Under the pieces are notes generated by a model, which saw only the letters and a program-made list of their open reading frames with translations, had not been told where the DNA came from and did not search any database. A stretch of 44,123 bases of DNA from Caldifarciminota bacterium. Lineage in GTDB: Bacteria; Hydrothermota; UBA3073. Both the position numbers and the translations under genes were made by a program. The stretch is from the NCBI GenBank assembly GCA_023129165.1, contig JAGMCL010000028.1, positions 1 to 44,123 on the forward strand, read 5' to 3'. Position 1 is the stretch's first letter. Each line of letters starts with the position of its first letter. Below are positions 16,100-23,227 of the stretch, one piece after another.

Positions 16100-17494
16100 T
16101 TACTCTACTTCTCCAAACTTATATAGAAGCTTATTCAGATTTACCCATGCAGTCGAAAGTCTCAGAGCATACCAGTGCTCTTCCTGTCCGTTTTCGAATG
16201 TTTTAACGAATTTTTTTATTACTTTGTATTTAGGTTCTTTACCTTTTTTAATTTCCAATATGGCAAGAGGAGGAAGTGATTTACGATTGGGCTCGCTCCA
16301 GATAGTTGCCCAATATTCCATACCAAGTTTTACATGAGACAAGACACCGTCTTGAAAGATTTTTTTCTTTATACATTTTTCTACTACCCAACCAGTAACT
16401 TGAACCAGGGATTTTATTTCGCACCATTCATTTAACTCACCAATAAGTTCTACTTCATCACCTTTATTCAGAAAATAAGCAATGGGTGTATAATTTTCGC
16501 CAAAATTTCCACAGCCTGCATGGACAGGCGTGCTGTCTTTTACTACAGTCCCTCCTACTATATTATAGTGTATACATCGTCCCGTTGCTTTATTTGTGCG
16601 GAAGACACCCTTGTCTGTCCCTATCCAGTACTCCCTCTCATCCTGTTCCACACAGAATAATGCAAGGGGTTCTTCGGGCAAATTTGCACCATTCCATTTA
16701 GAAAATGTAAGATTTTTGGGATCAAAGCTCACAAATCCAACAGCAGGTTGGGCATTTATCTCATATCCAAAAAATGCGGTTGGAAATATAATACAGGAAT
16801 CACCAACGAAACTTCCAGTGCAGCCAACCACGAGATCACTTAGAAAGAATTCAAACGACTTATTATTAATATCAAAAGCCGTTACGCCCTTTGCTATGGT
16901 ATGCATCTCATGGTTAACAGCAAAGGCACTATAAATTTTTGTCCCAAGGGAAATAGGGTGTATTAGAAACAGATTGGGCTGTATCTGAACAAAGGATTCA
17001 ATTCCTCTAGGCGGGGGAATTTGCTCAGGATTAGGTCTGTATACAGTTTCATATTCATCTTCCATAATGGTAATCGAATCAGCGGATACACCGTATTTAA
17101 TACCATTAGTCTCGATTTCCCACTGAAAGAGTTTCTTTTCTTCTATAGGCTTTTTACAACCAATCCAGGAGCCATCAACTAAGTTAGATTTTACATATCT
17201 AATACCAGGATCACTAAATTTTATAATAACATTATTACCTGATTTGATTATTTTCTCTACTTGCAAACCAAACCCCCTGTAATTTTTCCATTCTTCTGTT
17301 CTACGGTCAAAAACAAATAGACCATATTTATTTGTTCCCCAGTATGCTCTGCAACCACAAAATACATAATTCGTATCGAGGTACATCCTTTGAATAAGCA
17401 CTTCATCAATTGAGTGCTTACTCTCACCCCAGCAAAAGGACGATGCTGGGATTAAAATAGAAATAAACCCCACTATCAAACCCACTTTATTCAT
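16100..17494 (-). CDS. Secreted protein with propeller-like repeats and an SH3-like segment, function unknown
   Basis: A 464-residue protein with a signal peptide (about 1-22). The body shows beta-propeller-like strands such as G-L-F-V-F-D-R-R-T-E-E-W and Y-W-I-G-T-D-K-G-V-F-R, of the type seen in sensor propellers. Near 345-380 the run G-D-E-V-E-L-I-G-E-L-N-E-W-C-E-I...G-W-V reads like a bacterial SH3b domain, often a wall-binding module. No catalytic motif is seen. The gene is flanked by the two long composite repeats together with the Fic gene. No Shine-Dalgarno is clear; the start gives a normal signal peptide. Confidence 0.8.
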   Translation of the reverse strand: MNKVGLIVGFISILIPASSFCWGESKHSIDEVLIQRMYLDTNYVFCGCRAYWGTNKYGLFVFDRRTEEWKNYRGFGLQVEKIIKSGNNVIIKFSDPGIRYVKSNLVDGSWIGCKKPIEEKKLFQWEIETNGIKYGVSADSITIMEDEYETVYRPNPEQIPPPRGIESFVQIQPNLFLIHPISLGTKIYSAFAVNHEMHTIAKGVTAFDINNKSFEFFLSDLVVGCTGSFVGDSCIIFPTAFFGYEINAQPAVGFVSFDPKNLTFSKWNGANLPEEPLALFCVEQDEREYWIGTDKGVFRTNKATGRCIHYNIVGGTVVKDSTPVHAGCGNFGENYTPIAYFLNKGDEVELIGELNEWCEIKSLVQVTGWVVEKCIKKKIFQDGVLSHVKLGMEYWATIWSEPNRKSLPPLAILEIKKGKEPKYKVIKKFVKTFENGQEEHWYALRLSTAWVNLNKLLYKFGEVE

Positions 17495-17535
17495 AATTCA
17501 AGAAATTAAAGATATTATGTCTCTTGACATTAAAT

Positions 17536-17691
17536 TCATATCAATTTTGCGAATTCTCCAATATCTCCCTTCAATCTTGAAAGTGGCTTATTCTCTTTGA
17601 TTTTGTGATTGCTTAATTGCACAATCATAGAATAGAAGTTATCTCTAACAAAATGGATTAAATAGTCAAATATTTGAGCCTGACCCTGATT
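17536..17691 (-). pseudogene. Decayed coding fragment, C-terminal part of an unidentified gene
   Basis: A 51-codon open stretch ends in TGA (17536-17538) and encodes a protein-like sequence containing I-F-D-Y-L-I-H-F-V-R-D-N-F and L-S-R-L-K-G-D-I-G-E-F-A-K-L-I. It has no start codon in frame. Its left edge is the ATCAGGGTCAGG word that also truncates the DUF3800 gene. An intact promoter sits about 100 bases upstream. The reading is direct; the parent family is unknown. One possibility, not shown, is that it is a displaced end of the DUF3800 gene. Confidence 0.45.
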
Positions 17692-17787
17692 CTCTCAGAC
17701 CTCTTTTATAAGGCTTCAGGTAAATATCATCAACCCTTCCTGTATCCCATCAGCGATTAAATGTAATTAAATTTAACATACAATAAC

Positions 17788-17816
17788 ATTATAATGTTAT
17801 TCTGTGCAATAGTCAA
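17788..17816 (-). promoter_or_regulatory. Promoter with a 20-bp palindrome centred on its -10 box
   Basis: On the minus strand TTGACT (17811-17816), 17 bases, TATAAT (17788-17793). The perfect palindrome AATAACATTATAATGTTATT (17782-17801) covers the -10, which would suit a dimeric repressor. Downstream lies the decayed fragment and then the gene starting at 17494. Confidence 0.6.
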
Positions 17817-17838
17817 GAAAAAAATCATAGTTTATTTT

Positions 17839-18018
17839 TAGACAGGATATACAGGATGAACTGGATTTTAAAAACCTTTTTATTTATTGGTAAAACTCTC
17901 TGTTTATTTTAAAATACATCCTGATAATACGGCCTGCCCTGTACGAACGGAGTGAGTTTACGGGGTAAATCCTGTCAAATAATTGCTTTTTTATCTGAAA
18001 TCTGAAGACCTGACCCTT
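17839..18018. repeat. Long composite repeat F: TAGACAGGAT element plus GAAGACCTGACCC motif
   Basis: The block reads TAGACAGGATATACAGGAT, then TATTGGTAAAACTCTCT, the GAACGGAGTGAGTTTACGGG core, ATCCTGTCAAATAA and GAAATCTGAAGACCTGACCC. It parallels block E (14717-14898) base for base over long stretches. It lies 3' of the AbiEi-like gene. Confidence 0.78.
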
Positions 18019-18129
18019 AATTTTATGCTTATTAAATGGAGTGCAGTAGCTTGCTACTGCTAAAGTATAACTCACTTTGTTTTACACGTTAATAGTTTCA
18101 ATCTTTCTATACCTTTATCTAATAATACC

Positions 18130-18164
18130 ACTATTGTCACATTTTATGAAAATGTGACAATAGT
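18130..18164. terminator. 16-bp perfect hairpin overlapping the 3' end of the AbiEi-like gene
   Basis: ACTATTGTCACATTTT (18130-18145) and its exact inverse (18149-18164) are separated by 3 bases. The right arm encodes the last residues of the AbiEi-like protein and the stop lies in the left arm. No T-run follows on the minus strand, so it is either a stem without a tract, an RNA end stabiliser, or a protein-binding palindrome. Confidence 0.6.
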
Positions 18165-18881
18165 AGAATTAATAAGCTTTATAATTGTATTCTGTATCTT
18201 TTTTTGTATTTTTCTCCTTTCAGAATAATCAAGCACTTCTGCCATGTTAATACGGTAATTTAAAATAATATTAGATACAATTTTCTTGTATTCCTCTATA
18301 TCTATAAGATTAATCTTTTTATTCTCCATTAATAAATCGACAATTACCTTCTCTATTTTCGCAAAGTGTTGTTGTTTGGGTTCACGTGAAGAAATGGAAG
18401 GTCTTAATATAACAGTATTAGTTTTTAATTCAACAAATTTCTCAGCTTCAATTTTGTAAGGATTTAAATATACATTGTAGTTGTTATCTGATAGAAAGTC
18501 TTTTAGAGATTGAAGGAAGTCCTTATCAGTGTGAATGAAAGTTACAAATTGACTTGGTAAGTGGTGAAAGAAACCTTTTATCTGTTCAGTGCTCCAGCAA
18601 GAAAATTCGAGAAGGGGAAACTTCTCTTTTATTAATTTTATTATTTTTTCTACTGGCTTTGTATTCAACTTAAATTCCTCCTTTATGGTAGAATACCAGC
18701 CTCTGCCTGCTGCATAGATAAGGTTGCCTTTTTTCAAAAGATAAAGATTTTTCTTTAACGTATCTTTTTTGTACTCCATCTTCTTTTCAGCAAAGTATTT
18801 CTTCATATCATTTATATTGAAGTAATATTTATTCTTTGCGTAATTGACGATATGTTCCTTAATAGTTATTTTCCTCATCAT
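18144..18881 (-). CDS. AbiEi-like antitoxin/regulator (type IV TA), no partner toxin seen
   Basis: A 245-residue protein. The N-terminal 65 residues form a winged helix (I-N-D-M-K-K-Y-F...L-K-K-G-N-L-I-Y-A-A-G-R-G-W-Y-S). A following domain has F-S-C-W-S-T-E-Q-I-K-G-F-F-H-H-L-P and T-F-I-H-T-D-K-D, the layout of AbiEi-type antitoxins, which repress their own promoter through inverted repeats. The AbiEii nucleotidyltransferase toxin normally follows, but the 650 bases downstream hold only repeats and a decayed fragment. AGGAGG lies very close to the first ATG, so the second ATG (18878) is the likelier start. The family call is moderate. Confidence 0.65.
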   Translation of the reverse strand: MMRKITIKEHIVNYAKNKYYFNINDMKKYFAEKKMEYKKDTLKKNLYLLKKGNLIYAAGRGWYSTIKEEFKLNTKPVEKIIKLIKEKFPLLEFSCWSTEQIKGFFHHLPSQFVTFIHTDKDFLQSLKDFLSDNNYNVYLNPYKIEAEKFVELKTNTVILRPSISSREPKQQHFAKIEKVIVDLLMENKKINLIDIEEYKKIVSNIILNYRINMAEVLDYSERRKIQKKIQNTIIKLINSTIVTFS

Positions 18882-18906
18882 CCCTCCTCTACCGTTCGCA
18901 TAGTTT

Positions 18907-18995
18907 TTACTTTCTCTTTGATTTATAAAATAAAACTAAAAATCTCTGTAAGTTACCATATTAATGAAATTATCAACTATGCTTATTTTACTTAA
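18907..18995 (-). repeat. Leader sequence shared by the AbiEi-like and DUF3800 genes, copy 1
   Basis: The stretch upstream of the AbiEi-like gene, containing AAAATAAAAC(T)AAAAATCTCT and TAAGTTACCATATTA, resembles 19487-19575 upstream of the DUF3800 gene over about 85 bases. Both lie a similar distance 5' of the start codon. Confidence 0.55.
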
Positions 18996-19014
18996 CTACT
19001 AAATATAATCTATT

Positions 19015-19440
19015 TTACCATATGGATGCTTCTCCCAAGTAATTCTGAAATCTGAAGACCTGACCCTGATATTTCTCTACTTCCTCATATTTCTCTATGT
19101 GGGTTTTCTTATCAATAACTTCAGCGATAATTTTAAAGTTGGTTTTTTCTATTAAGTTTAAAAGAGCGTTATTAAATTTCTTCTCTACTTCCGGGATACA
19201 TAATCTTCCAAAACAACCTCGTCGATTTATTATATCATTACGGTGTAAGATGGGTGGTAAATCTGGATCGTAAATAAGGAACTTTTGTTTAAATTCCTCC
19301 AAATTTCTCTTAAAGATTTCAATCTTTTCAAATTCAAAAACACAACCTATAAGACCGAGGTATCGGTTTGCTGGATGTTTTAGATGCTTATAAGTATGGT
19401 CACCAGATTCGTCTATATAAATCCTAAATCGCTTTCTCAT
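19015..19440 (-). pseudogene. DUF3800 protein, C-terminally truncated by a repeat
   Basis: The N-terminus R-I-Y-I-D10-E-S-G-D14 is the conserved acidic motif of DUF3800, an RNase H-like family found near defence and mobile genes. Only about 124 native codons remain. From about residue 124 the frame runs through AATATCAGGGTCAGGTCTTC, the inverse of the GAAGACCTGACCC repeat, and stops after eight more codons, whereas family members usually run past 200 residues with further acidic residues. The start M-R-K-R-F (19440) is preferred over an upstream TTG. Loss of the C-terminal half makes activity unlikely. Confidence 0.7.
19044..19070. repeat. GAAGACCTGACCC motif inside the DUF3800 reading frame
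   Basis: TCTGAAATCTGAAGACCTGA followed by CCCTGAT. It matches 17994-18018 almost exactly and 17676-17690 in part. More degenerate relatives lie at 14874-14898, 20837-20856 and 21946-21968. Confidence 0.75.
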
Positions 19441-19486
19441 TGCGACTTTTATCAATTATCAAGAGTACTTTTAAATAAATTGGAAT

Positions 19487-19575
19487 AGTCTTTTTTTCTT
19501 TAGTTAAGAAAATAAAACCTAAAATCTCTATAAGTTCTAATATTATAAGACTTATCTAATGTGCATATTTTCATT
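19487..19575 (-). repeat. Leader sequence shared by the AbiEi-like and DUF3800 genes, copy 2
   Basis: Contains AGAAAATAAAACCTAAAATC, TCTATAAGTTCTAATATTA and TTATCTAATGTGCATATTTT, paralogous to 18907-18995. It lies 5' of the DUF3800 gene. Confidence 0.55.
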
Positions 19576-19643
19576 CACTGCTCCATAACATCTATTCCAC
19601 TTTATTCCAACAAAAATCATAAATCCAAGATTTGGCATCTCTT

Positions 19644-20657
19644 TTATCTGATTTTTTCATGTACAAGAAGACACTCAGGTTCTTGTGCTCTATGAACTAC
19701 AATATTTTTAATATTTATATTAAGGTAAGAAGATATAAGTCTTTTTATTTCCGTCTCAATTTGATTGTAATAGTCTTTCTTTATTTGTATTGTCCCAAAT
19801 AGACTCCAGGTCTGCTCAAAATGCCCGATAGAGAATAAAGGATCTAAAATGTAATGAGCCCATTCTATTTCCCATGTATACGGGATAAAACCAGCATGGA
19901 TGTAATAATTAGACCACTTGTGGATTTTCATTACTAAGGATCTCTTAACAGGAAATTTAATAACATCGTTAGGAATATCTTTAAGTAACTCAATGAATCG
20001 ATTCCCAGGTATTCGTAATATCTTTCCGTTATTATCAGTAATCATATCTATTCCAAATGCGTTTTTTAAACGGAGCTCAATCGCTTGCCTAATCAAGAAA
20101 ATGGAGGTTGGGGGGATGACAAATGTGCCTATCGCATCTTTATATATTTTATTTCTTAGTAGCATCTTGGAAGCAGAGAAAGGTTCTATAGATGTGACGA
20201 TTAACCTTTTCCAAAATCCATATCCTGCAAATTTACCTTTAACATAATAATTGGCTAAATCTATAAATGTAATTGCTTCAAAAGATGTACTCTTCAAAAC
20301 TCGCAACTCATCACGAAGCTCAACTGTATCACCCGATCTTCTCCAGTCACAATCTACAGTTTCAATCGTCCTTTGAAAAGATTTTATAAGAGCGCAAAGT
20401 TCGTATTTTGTATGACTTACCCTGTCTTTAATTTCAATTTCTTTTACAAATATTTGTTCTGCAATTTGTTTATCATTGTATTCCTTTACCCTTGGAAACC
20501 ATAGATTATAAACATTCCTTATGTATTTCATAAAACAATCGGTCGCAGTGTGTAATTCTTCAATATTTATTGTAGCATCTTTACGGTCTATATTATCAAG
20601 AAGTTGATAGAGACCCACAAGTTTATTTGGTGCACTCATAATACCCCCTGGAATCAT
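19644..20657 (-). CDS. Uncharacterised protein of the accessory block, possible HEPN-like C-terminal helical domain
   Basis: A 337-residue soluble, mostly helical protein. Residues 180-205 read F-L-I-R-Q-A-I-E-L-R-L-K-N-A-F-G-I and residues 243-256 read M-K-I-H-K-W-S-N-Y-Y-I-H-A-G. That pairing of a helix with a later xH-A-G motif resembles HEPN-like domains, but the usual Arg before the x4-6-H is replaced by Lys247. I do not recognise the family. Two starts are possible: ATG at 20657 after AAGGGG, and ATG at 20639 (M-S-A-P-N-K) after GGGGG; the second gives a more natural N-terminus. The neighbours on the same strand are defence-like genes. Confidence 0.75.
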   Translation of the reverse strand: MIPGGIMSAPNKLVGLYQLLDNIDRKDATINIEELHTATDCFMKYIRNVYNLWFPRVKEYNDKQIAEQIFVKEIEIKDRVSHTKYELCALIKSFQRTIETVDCDWRRSGDTVELRDELRVLKSTSFEAITFIDLANYYVKGKFAGYGFWKRLIVTSIEPFSASKMLLRNKIYKDAIGTFVIPPTSIFLIRQAIELRLKNAFGIDMITDNNGKILRIPGNRFIELLKDIPNDVIKFPVKRSLVMKIHKWSNYYIHAGFIPYTWEIEWAHYILDPLFSIGHFEQTWSLFGTIQIKKDYYNQIETEIKRLISSYLNINIKNIVVHRAQEPECLLVHEKIR

Positions 20658-20673
20658 AATATCCCCTTGAAAA

Positions 20674-20690
20674 TGTGTTTAAAAAACACA
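20674..20690. promoter_or_regulatory. Small hairpin in the leader of the 337-residue gene
   Basis: TGTGTTT and AAACACA arms with a 3-base loop, lying about 17 bases before the start codon on the minus strand. The role is unknown. Confidence 0.3.
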
Positions 20691-20836
20691 CTAACGTATA
20701 CATGAGAAGATCCATAGCCGAATTGAGCCAGATTCAAGCATTTGTGTGACTCAATTATAATAAAGCTTTTTTTTACCTGCCCTGCTTACTAATACTTATA
20801 CAGAACTATTCCACCAGTGCCAAAAAAATATCCAAA

Positions 20837-20856
20837 GTCAAGCCCTGACTCTGAAG
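20837..20856. repeat. Degenerate CTGACCC-type motif 3' of the HEPN gene
   Basis: GTCAAGCCCTGACTCTGAAG, in the minus direction TCAGAGTCAGGGCTTGAC. It lies 50 bases after the stop of the 296-residue gene and resembles the motif at 19044-19070 only in part. Confidence 0.35.
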
Positions 20857-20907
20857 TTCCTTTCCTCGCCAGCAAAAATCCTATATTTCAAGATGCGCCC
20901 CCATCCT

Positions 20908-21798
20908 TCATAATAAGCTTAATACATCTAATAGCATAAAACACTGTAATGAATTCTTTGCTGTTGCGTAATTATTCTGAATACCGTGTAAAACGGCGTG
21001 TCTATTTAGAAAAATTTTATAATTAGATTTTGCTTTTTTCAATTTATCCGTGTTTTTGTAGATTATTTCATCAATGGCGTTAAAAAAAAGATCTAACGAA
21101 AGAATATTTAATGCTGTTTTGGATCTTTTGTCTTCCAAGGCATTTTGGATTTTTTGATTTCCTCTCCATTTCATTTTCTTTTTATAGATGCCTACTTTTT
21201 TGCAGTATTCTGTGGCTATTCCTTCAGCTACTGGCAAAAGTGCTGGAATAGATAAAGTATATCTCTTTGAACAATGCGAATCTAATGCATCTAAAATTAT
21301 TCTCATACGAGATTGAAACAAGGTATTGTCATTCCAACCATCAACTGTTTTTCTTAGATGCCGATAATTGTTTGTATGGTAGACTCTTTTAAAAAAGTTC
21401 GCCATAGCAGCTTTATTACCTTTCAGGTGGTTGTTGTATGCCTCTAATATATCCTCTATTGGGATTTCCATAAAAGAAGGAGTATACCAATATCCAGTTT
21501 CCAACATTATTGTTTTTGAAATTTCTTTTGCTTCTGCAATCCTTTCTTCAACCTTTTTAACGAATTCTTGGAAACGAGGCAGAGCCCTTATTTCCCATTC
21601 TAACGCAATAGTCAAGGAATCAGTAATTTGTTTCCAACTTTTCCGGAATTCATCAAAGGACTTTGTTATATTTTTCATTGCTTGATGAGTTAAAGTACTG
21701 CCTTGCTGTACTTTTAGTAGAATATCCTTGATGATAAATCCCAGGTGGTCATTAAATAACTCGTATTTATCATTTTCTCTTTCTCTAATTTCTCGCAT
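20908..21798 (-). CDS. HEPN-domain protein with Rx4H motif, candidate RNase effector
   Basis: A 296-residue soluble helical protein. The C-terminal domain (about 165-296) ends N265-R266-H267-A-V-L-H271-G272, then a Y-A-T-A-K-N-S-L-Q-C-F-M-L-L-D helix. R266-x4-H271, with a polar residue after the Arg, fits the catalytic Rx4-6H signature of HEPN ribonucleases found in toxins and defence systems (family knowledge). The N-terminal 110 residues look like a long helical bundle or coiled coil (36-95). No specific family is recognised. The start has only an A-rich stretch upstream, without a Shine-Dalgarno. It follows the membrane coiled-coil gene after 192 bases. Confidence 0.78.
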   Translation of the reverse strand: MREIRERENDKYELFNDHLGFIIKDILLKVQQGSTLTHQAMKNITKSFDEFRKSWKQITDSLTIALEWEIRALPRFQEFVKKVEERIAEAKEISKTIMLETGYWYTPSFMEIPIEDILEAYNNHLKGNKAAMANFFKRVYHTNNYRHLRKTVDGWNDNTLFQSRMRIILDALDSHCSKRYTLSIPALLPVAEGIATEYCKKVGIYKKKMKWRGNQKIQNALEDKRSKTALNILSLDLFFNAIDEIIYKNTDKLKKAKSNYKIFLNRHAVLHGIQNNYATAKNSLQCFMLLDVLSLL

Positions 21799-21945
21799 TT
21801 TTATTTAGAAGATTAAAAAAGATGGAGATAATCAAGGTTTTACAAACTAAATCAGTTAAGTCAAAGTCACGCTTTAGCATTACATTTTATAACTGTCTTC
21901 CACCTTTTCCTTGTCAAAGAAAAGTTAATCCTTGACCTCAATATT

Positions 21946-21968
21946 TAGAAATTAAAGACCTGATTCCC
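21946..21968. repeat. Degenerate AAGACCTGA motif 3' of the membrane coiled-coil gene
   Basis: TAGAAATTAAAGACCTGATT followed by CCC, ending about 20 bases before the stop codon of the 285-residue gene (minus strand). Partial match to 19044-19070. Confidence 0.4.
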
Positions 21969-21990
21969 TAGCTTTCTCTCAAATAATTCT

Positions 21991-22848
21991 TTATTTCTTG
22001 GTTCTCATTGGCAATCTTGAGAGGACAGATACATTTATATTTTGCAGTTCAGCTTTGTTATTCTCTTGGGTTTTTACTGCAAATCCTAACTCGCAAGTTG
22101 TGTTCATTAACTTAGATATATCTAAATTACATTCAATGGCTTTAAATTCTGAAGAAGTAACAGTAATTTCATTACCAGTAAGTGTATCTTTTTTATCTGT
22201 AACATAAAATCTAAAAAAAGCTGTATCCCCTACAATAGTGCTCCGAAATTCCCCCCAAAAGAGAAGAGATTCATAATTATCATTTTTTGGGAAGCTTTTG
22301 TCATATATTGGTTCATAATTATATGCTTTAAACCATTCAAAACCGCCTCTTGAAGTATATATCGGTAGTATTTGTTTCAACGCACCCTCTTCTGTTAAAG
22401 AAGTTAATCTATCATTAACTTCTCTTATTGCTTTGTTAAGATTTTCTGATTTTTCTTTTATAGCTGTTCTTTCCCTTTCTATATCATTTATTTTTTCTTC
22501 TACTAACTCTTGTTTTATTAAAAAATCAAAATAGTCCTTATCGAAAATTTCTTTTATAGTTGTAATATCTTTATAGACCGTTCCTACTGAATCCTTAACA
22601 GATTGTACAAAAGCATTCATAGTTCTTTGAGTTTTTCCAATATCATACATACTTTTTATACCAAAAAATGTCATGAAAACTACAACACCTGTAATGAGAA
22701 TTGTAAGTCCTGTTATAAAAATCCTAAGTTTATTCATGCTAAGAATAGCAAGATTATGGATCTCAGTTTCTTGTTTTTCTATTTGTTTCTTCAATTTTTC
22801 TATAGTTTCTTTATCTACAGAATTATTTTCACCCATATTTTTCCCCAT
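21991..22848 (-). CDS. Membrane-anchored coiled-coil protein of unknown function
   Basis: A 285-residue protein with a short charged coiled coil (about 12-35), one membrane helix (about 43-64, F-I-T-G-L-T-I-L-I-T-G-V-V-V-F), a second coiled coil (about 108-155) and a C-terminal beta-rich domain (about 165-275) containing F-W-G-E-F-R-S-T-I-V-G-D-T-A-F-F-R-F-Y-V-T. The C-terminal domain is probably periplasmic and the short N-terminus cytoplasmic. No known family. ATG at 22836 (M-G-E-N-N-S) is preceded by GGGGA and may be the true start. It lies between the restriction enzyme and the HEPN gene on the same strand. Confidence 0.75.
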   Translation of the reverse strand: MGKNMGENNSVDKETIEKLKKQIEKQETEIHNLAILSMNKLRIFITGLTILITGVVVFMTFFGIKSMYDIGKTQRTMNAFVQSVKDSVGTVYKDITTIKEIFDKDYFDFLIKQELVEEKINDIERERTAIKEKSENLNKAIREVNDRLTSLTEEGALKQILPIYTSRGGFEWFKAYNYEPIYDKSFPKNDNYESLLFWGEFRSTIVGDTAFFRFYVTDKKDTLTGNEITVTSSEFKAIECNLDISKLMNTTCELGFAVKTQENNKAELQNINVSVLSRLPMRTKK

Positions 22849-22925
22849 TGTTGAATTTTTTAATCTATTAAAAAATATTTTGGTATTATTTATTTGTAAA
22901 AGCTTGTATATCTAAAGCCTTCATA

Positions 22926-23114
22926 TTAATCTTCTAAATCCACTTTAATAATTTCCTGCTGTAATTTATGTAGTATTCGTTCTCTTAGTTTTAGGTTGTA
23001 GATGGATTTTAGGTATTCATTAATGACATTATCTATATTAAACTTAAGTTTCTCTAAATCAGGTAGTATGCTTTCTAAATAGTCGTCTTCCTCAGGGATT
23101 TTTATTTTTTCCAT
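22926..23114 (-). CDS. Small protein of 62 residues, or the end of a -1 frame extension of the restriction enzyme
   Basis: The ORF reads M-E-K-I-K-I-P-E-E-D-D-Y-L-E-S-I-L-P, charged and helical, ending V-D-L-E-D. The frame is open upstream for 48 codons without any ATG, GTG or TTG, and that stretch (about 23115-23258) also reads like protein (S-I-F-V-W-R-V-K-A-G-R-I-H-I-Y, E-A-R-Y-L-K-V-F-W-D). It therefore probably begins upstream, either by a -1 shift in the A6 run at the end of the restriction enzyme gene or through a lost start. The family is not recognised. Confidence 0.5.
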   Translation of the reverse strand: MEKIKIPEEDDYLESILPDLEKLKFNIDNVINEYLKSIYNLKLRERILHKLQQEIIKVDLED

Positions 23115-23227
23115 TTCTGTATCCCAAAAGACTTTTAAATAACGAGCTTCTTGTTGATTTCTGCAGTATATATGTATTCTTCCCGCTTTTACTCGCCAAA
23201 CAAATATACTTGAGCTTGACTCCGTTA

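Larger units (their letters stand above)
17495..18143. other. Spacer with a decayed gene, a promoter and repeat block F (649 bp)
   Basis: No intact gene is seen. From right to left on the minus strand it holds the AbiEi 3' hairpin (18130-18164), the composite repeat F (17839-18018), a promoter with a 20-bp palindrome over its -10 (17782-17816), and the end of a decayed coding region (17536-17691) that carries a GGGTCAGG motif at its 5' edge. Confidence 0.6.

Noticed and set aside
17884..18075. 63-residue ORF on the minus strand
   Set aside because: It runs through composite repeat F and has no ribosome binding site or protein-like features.
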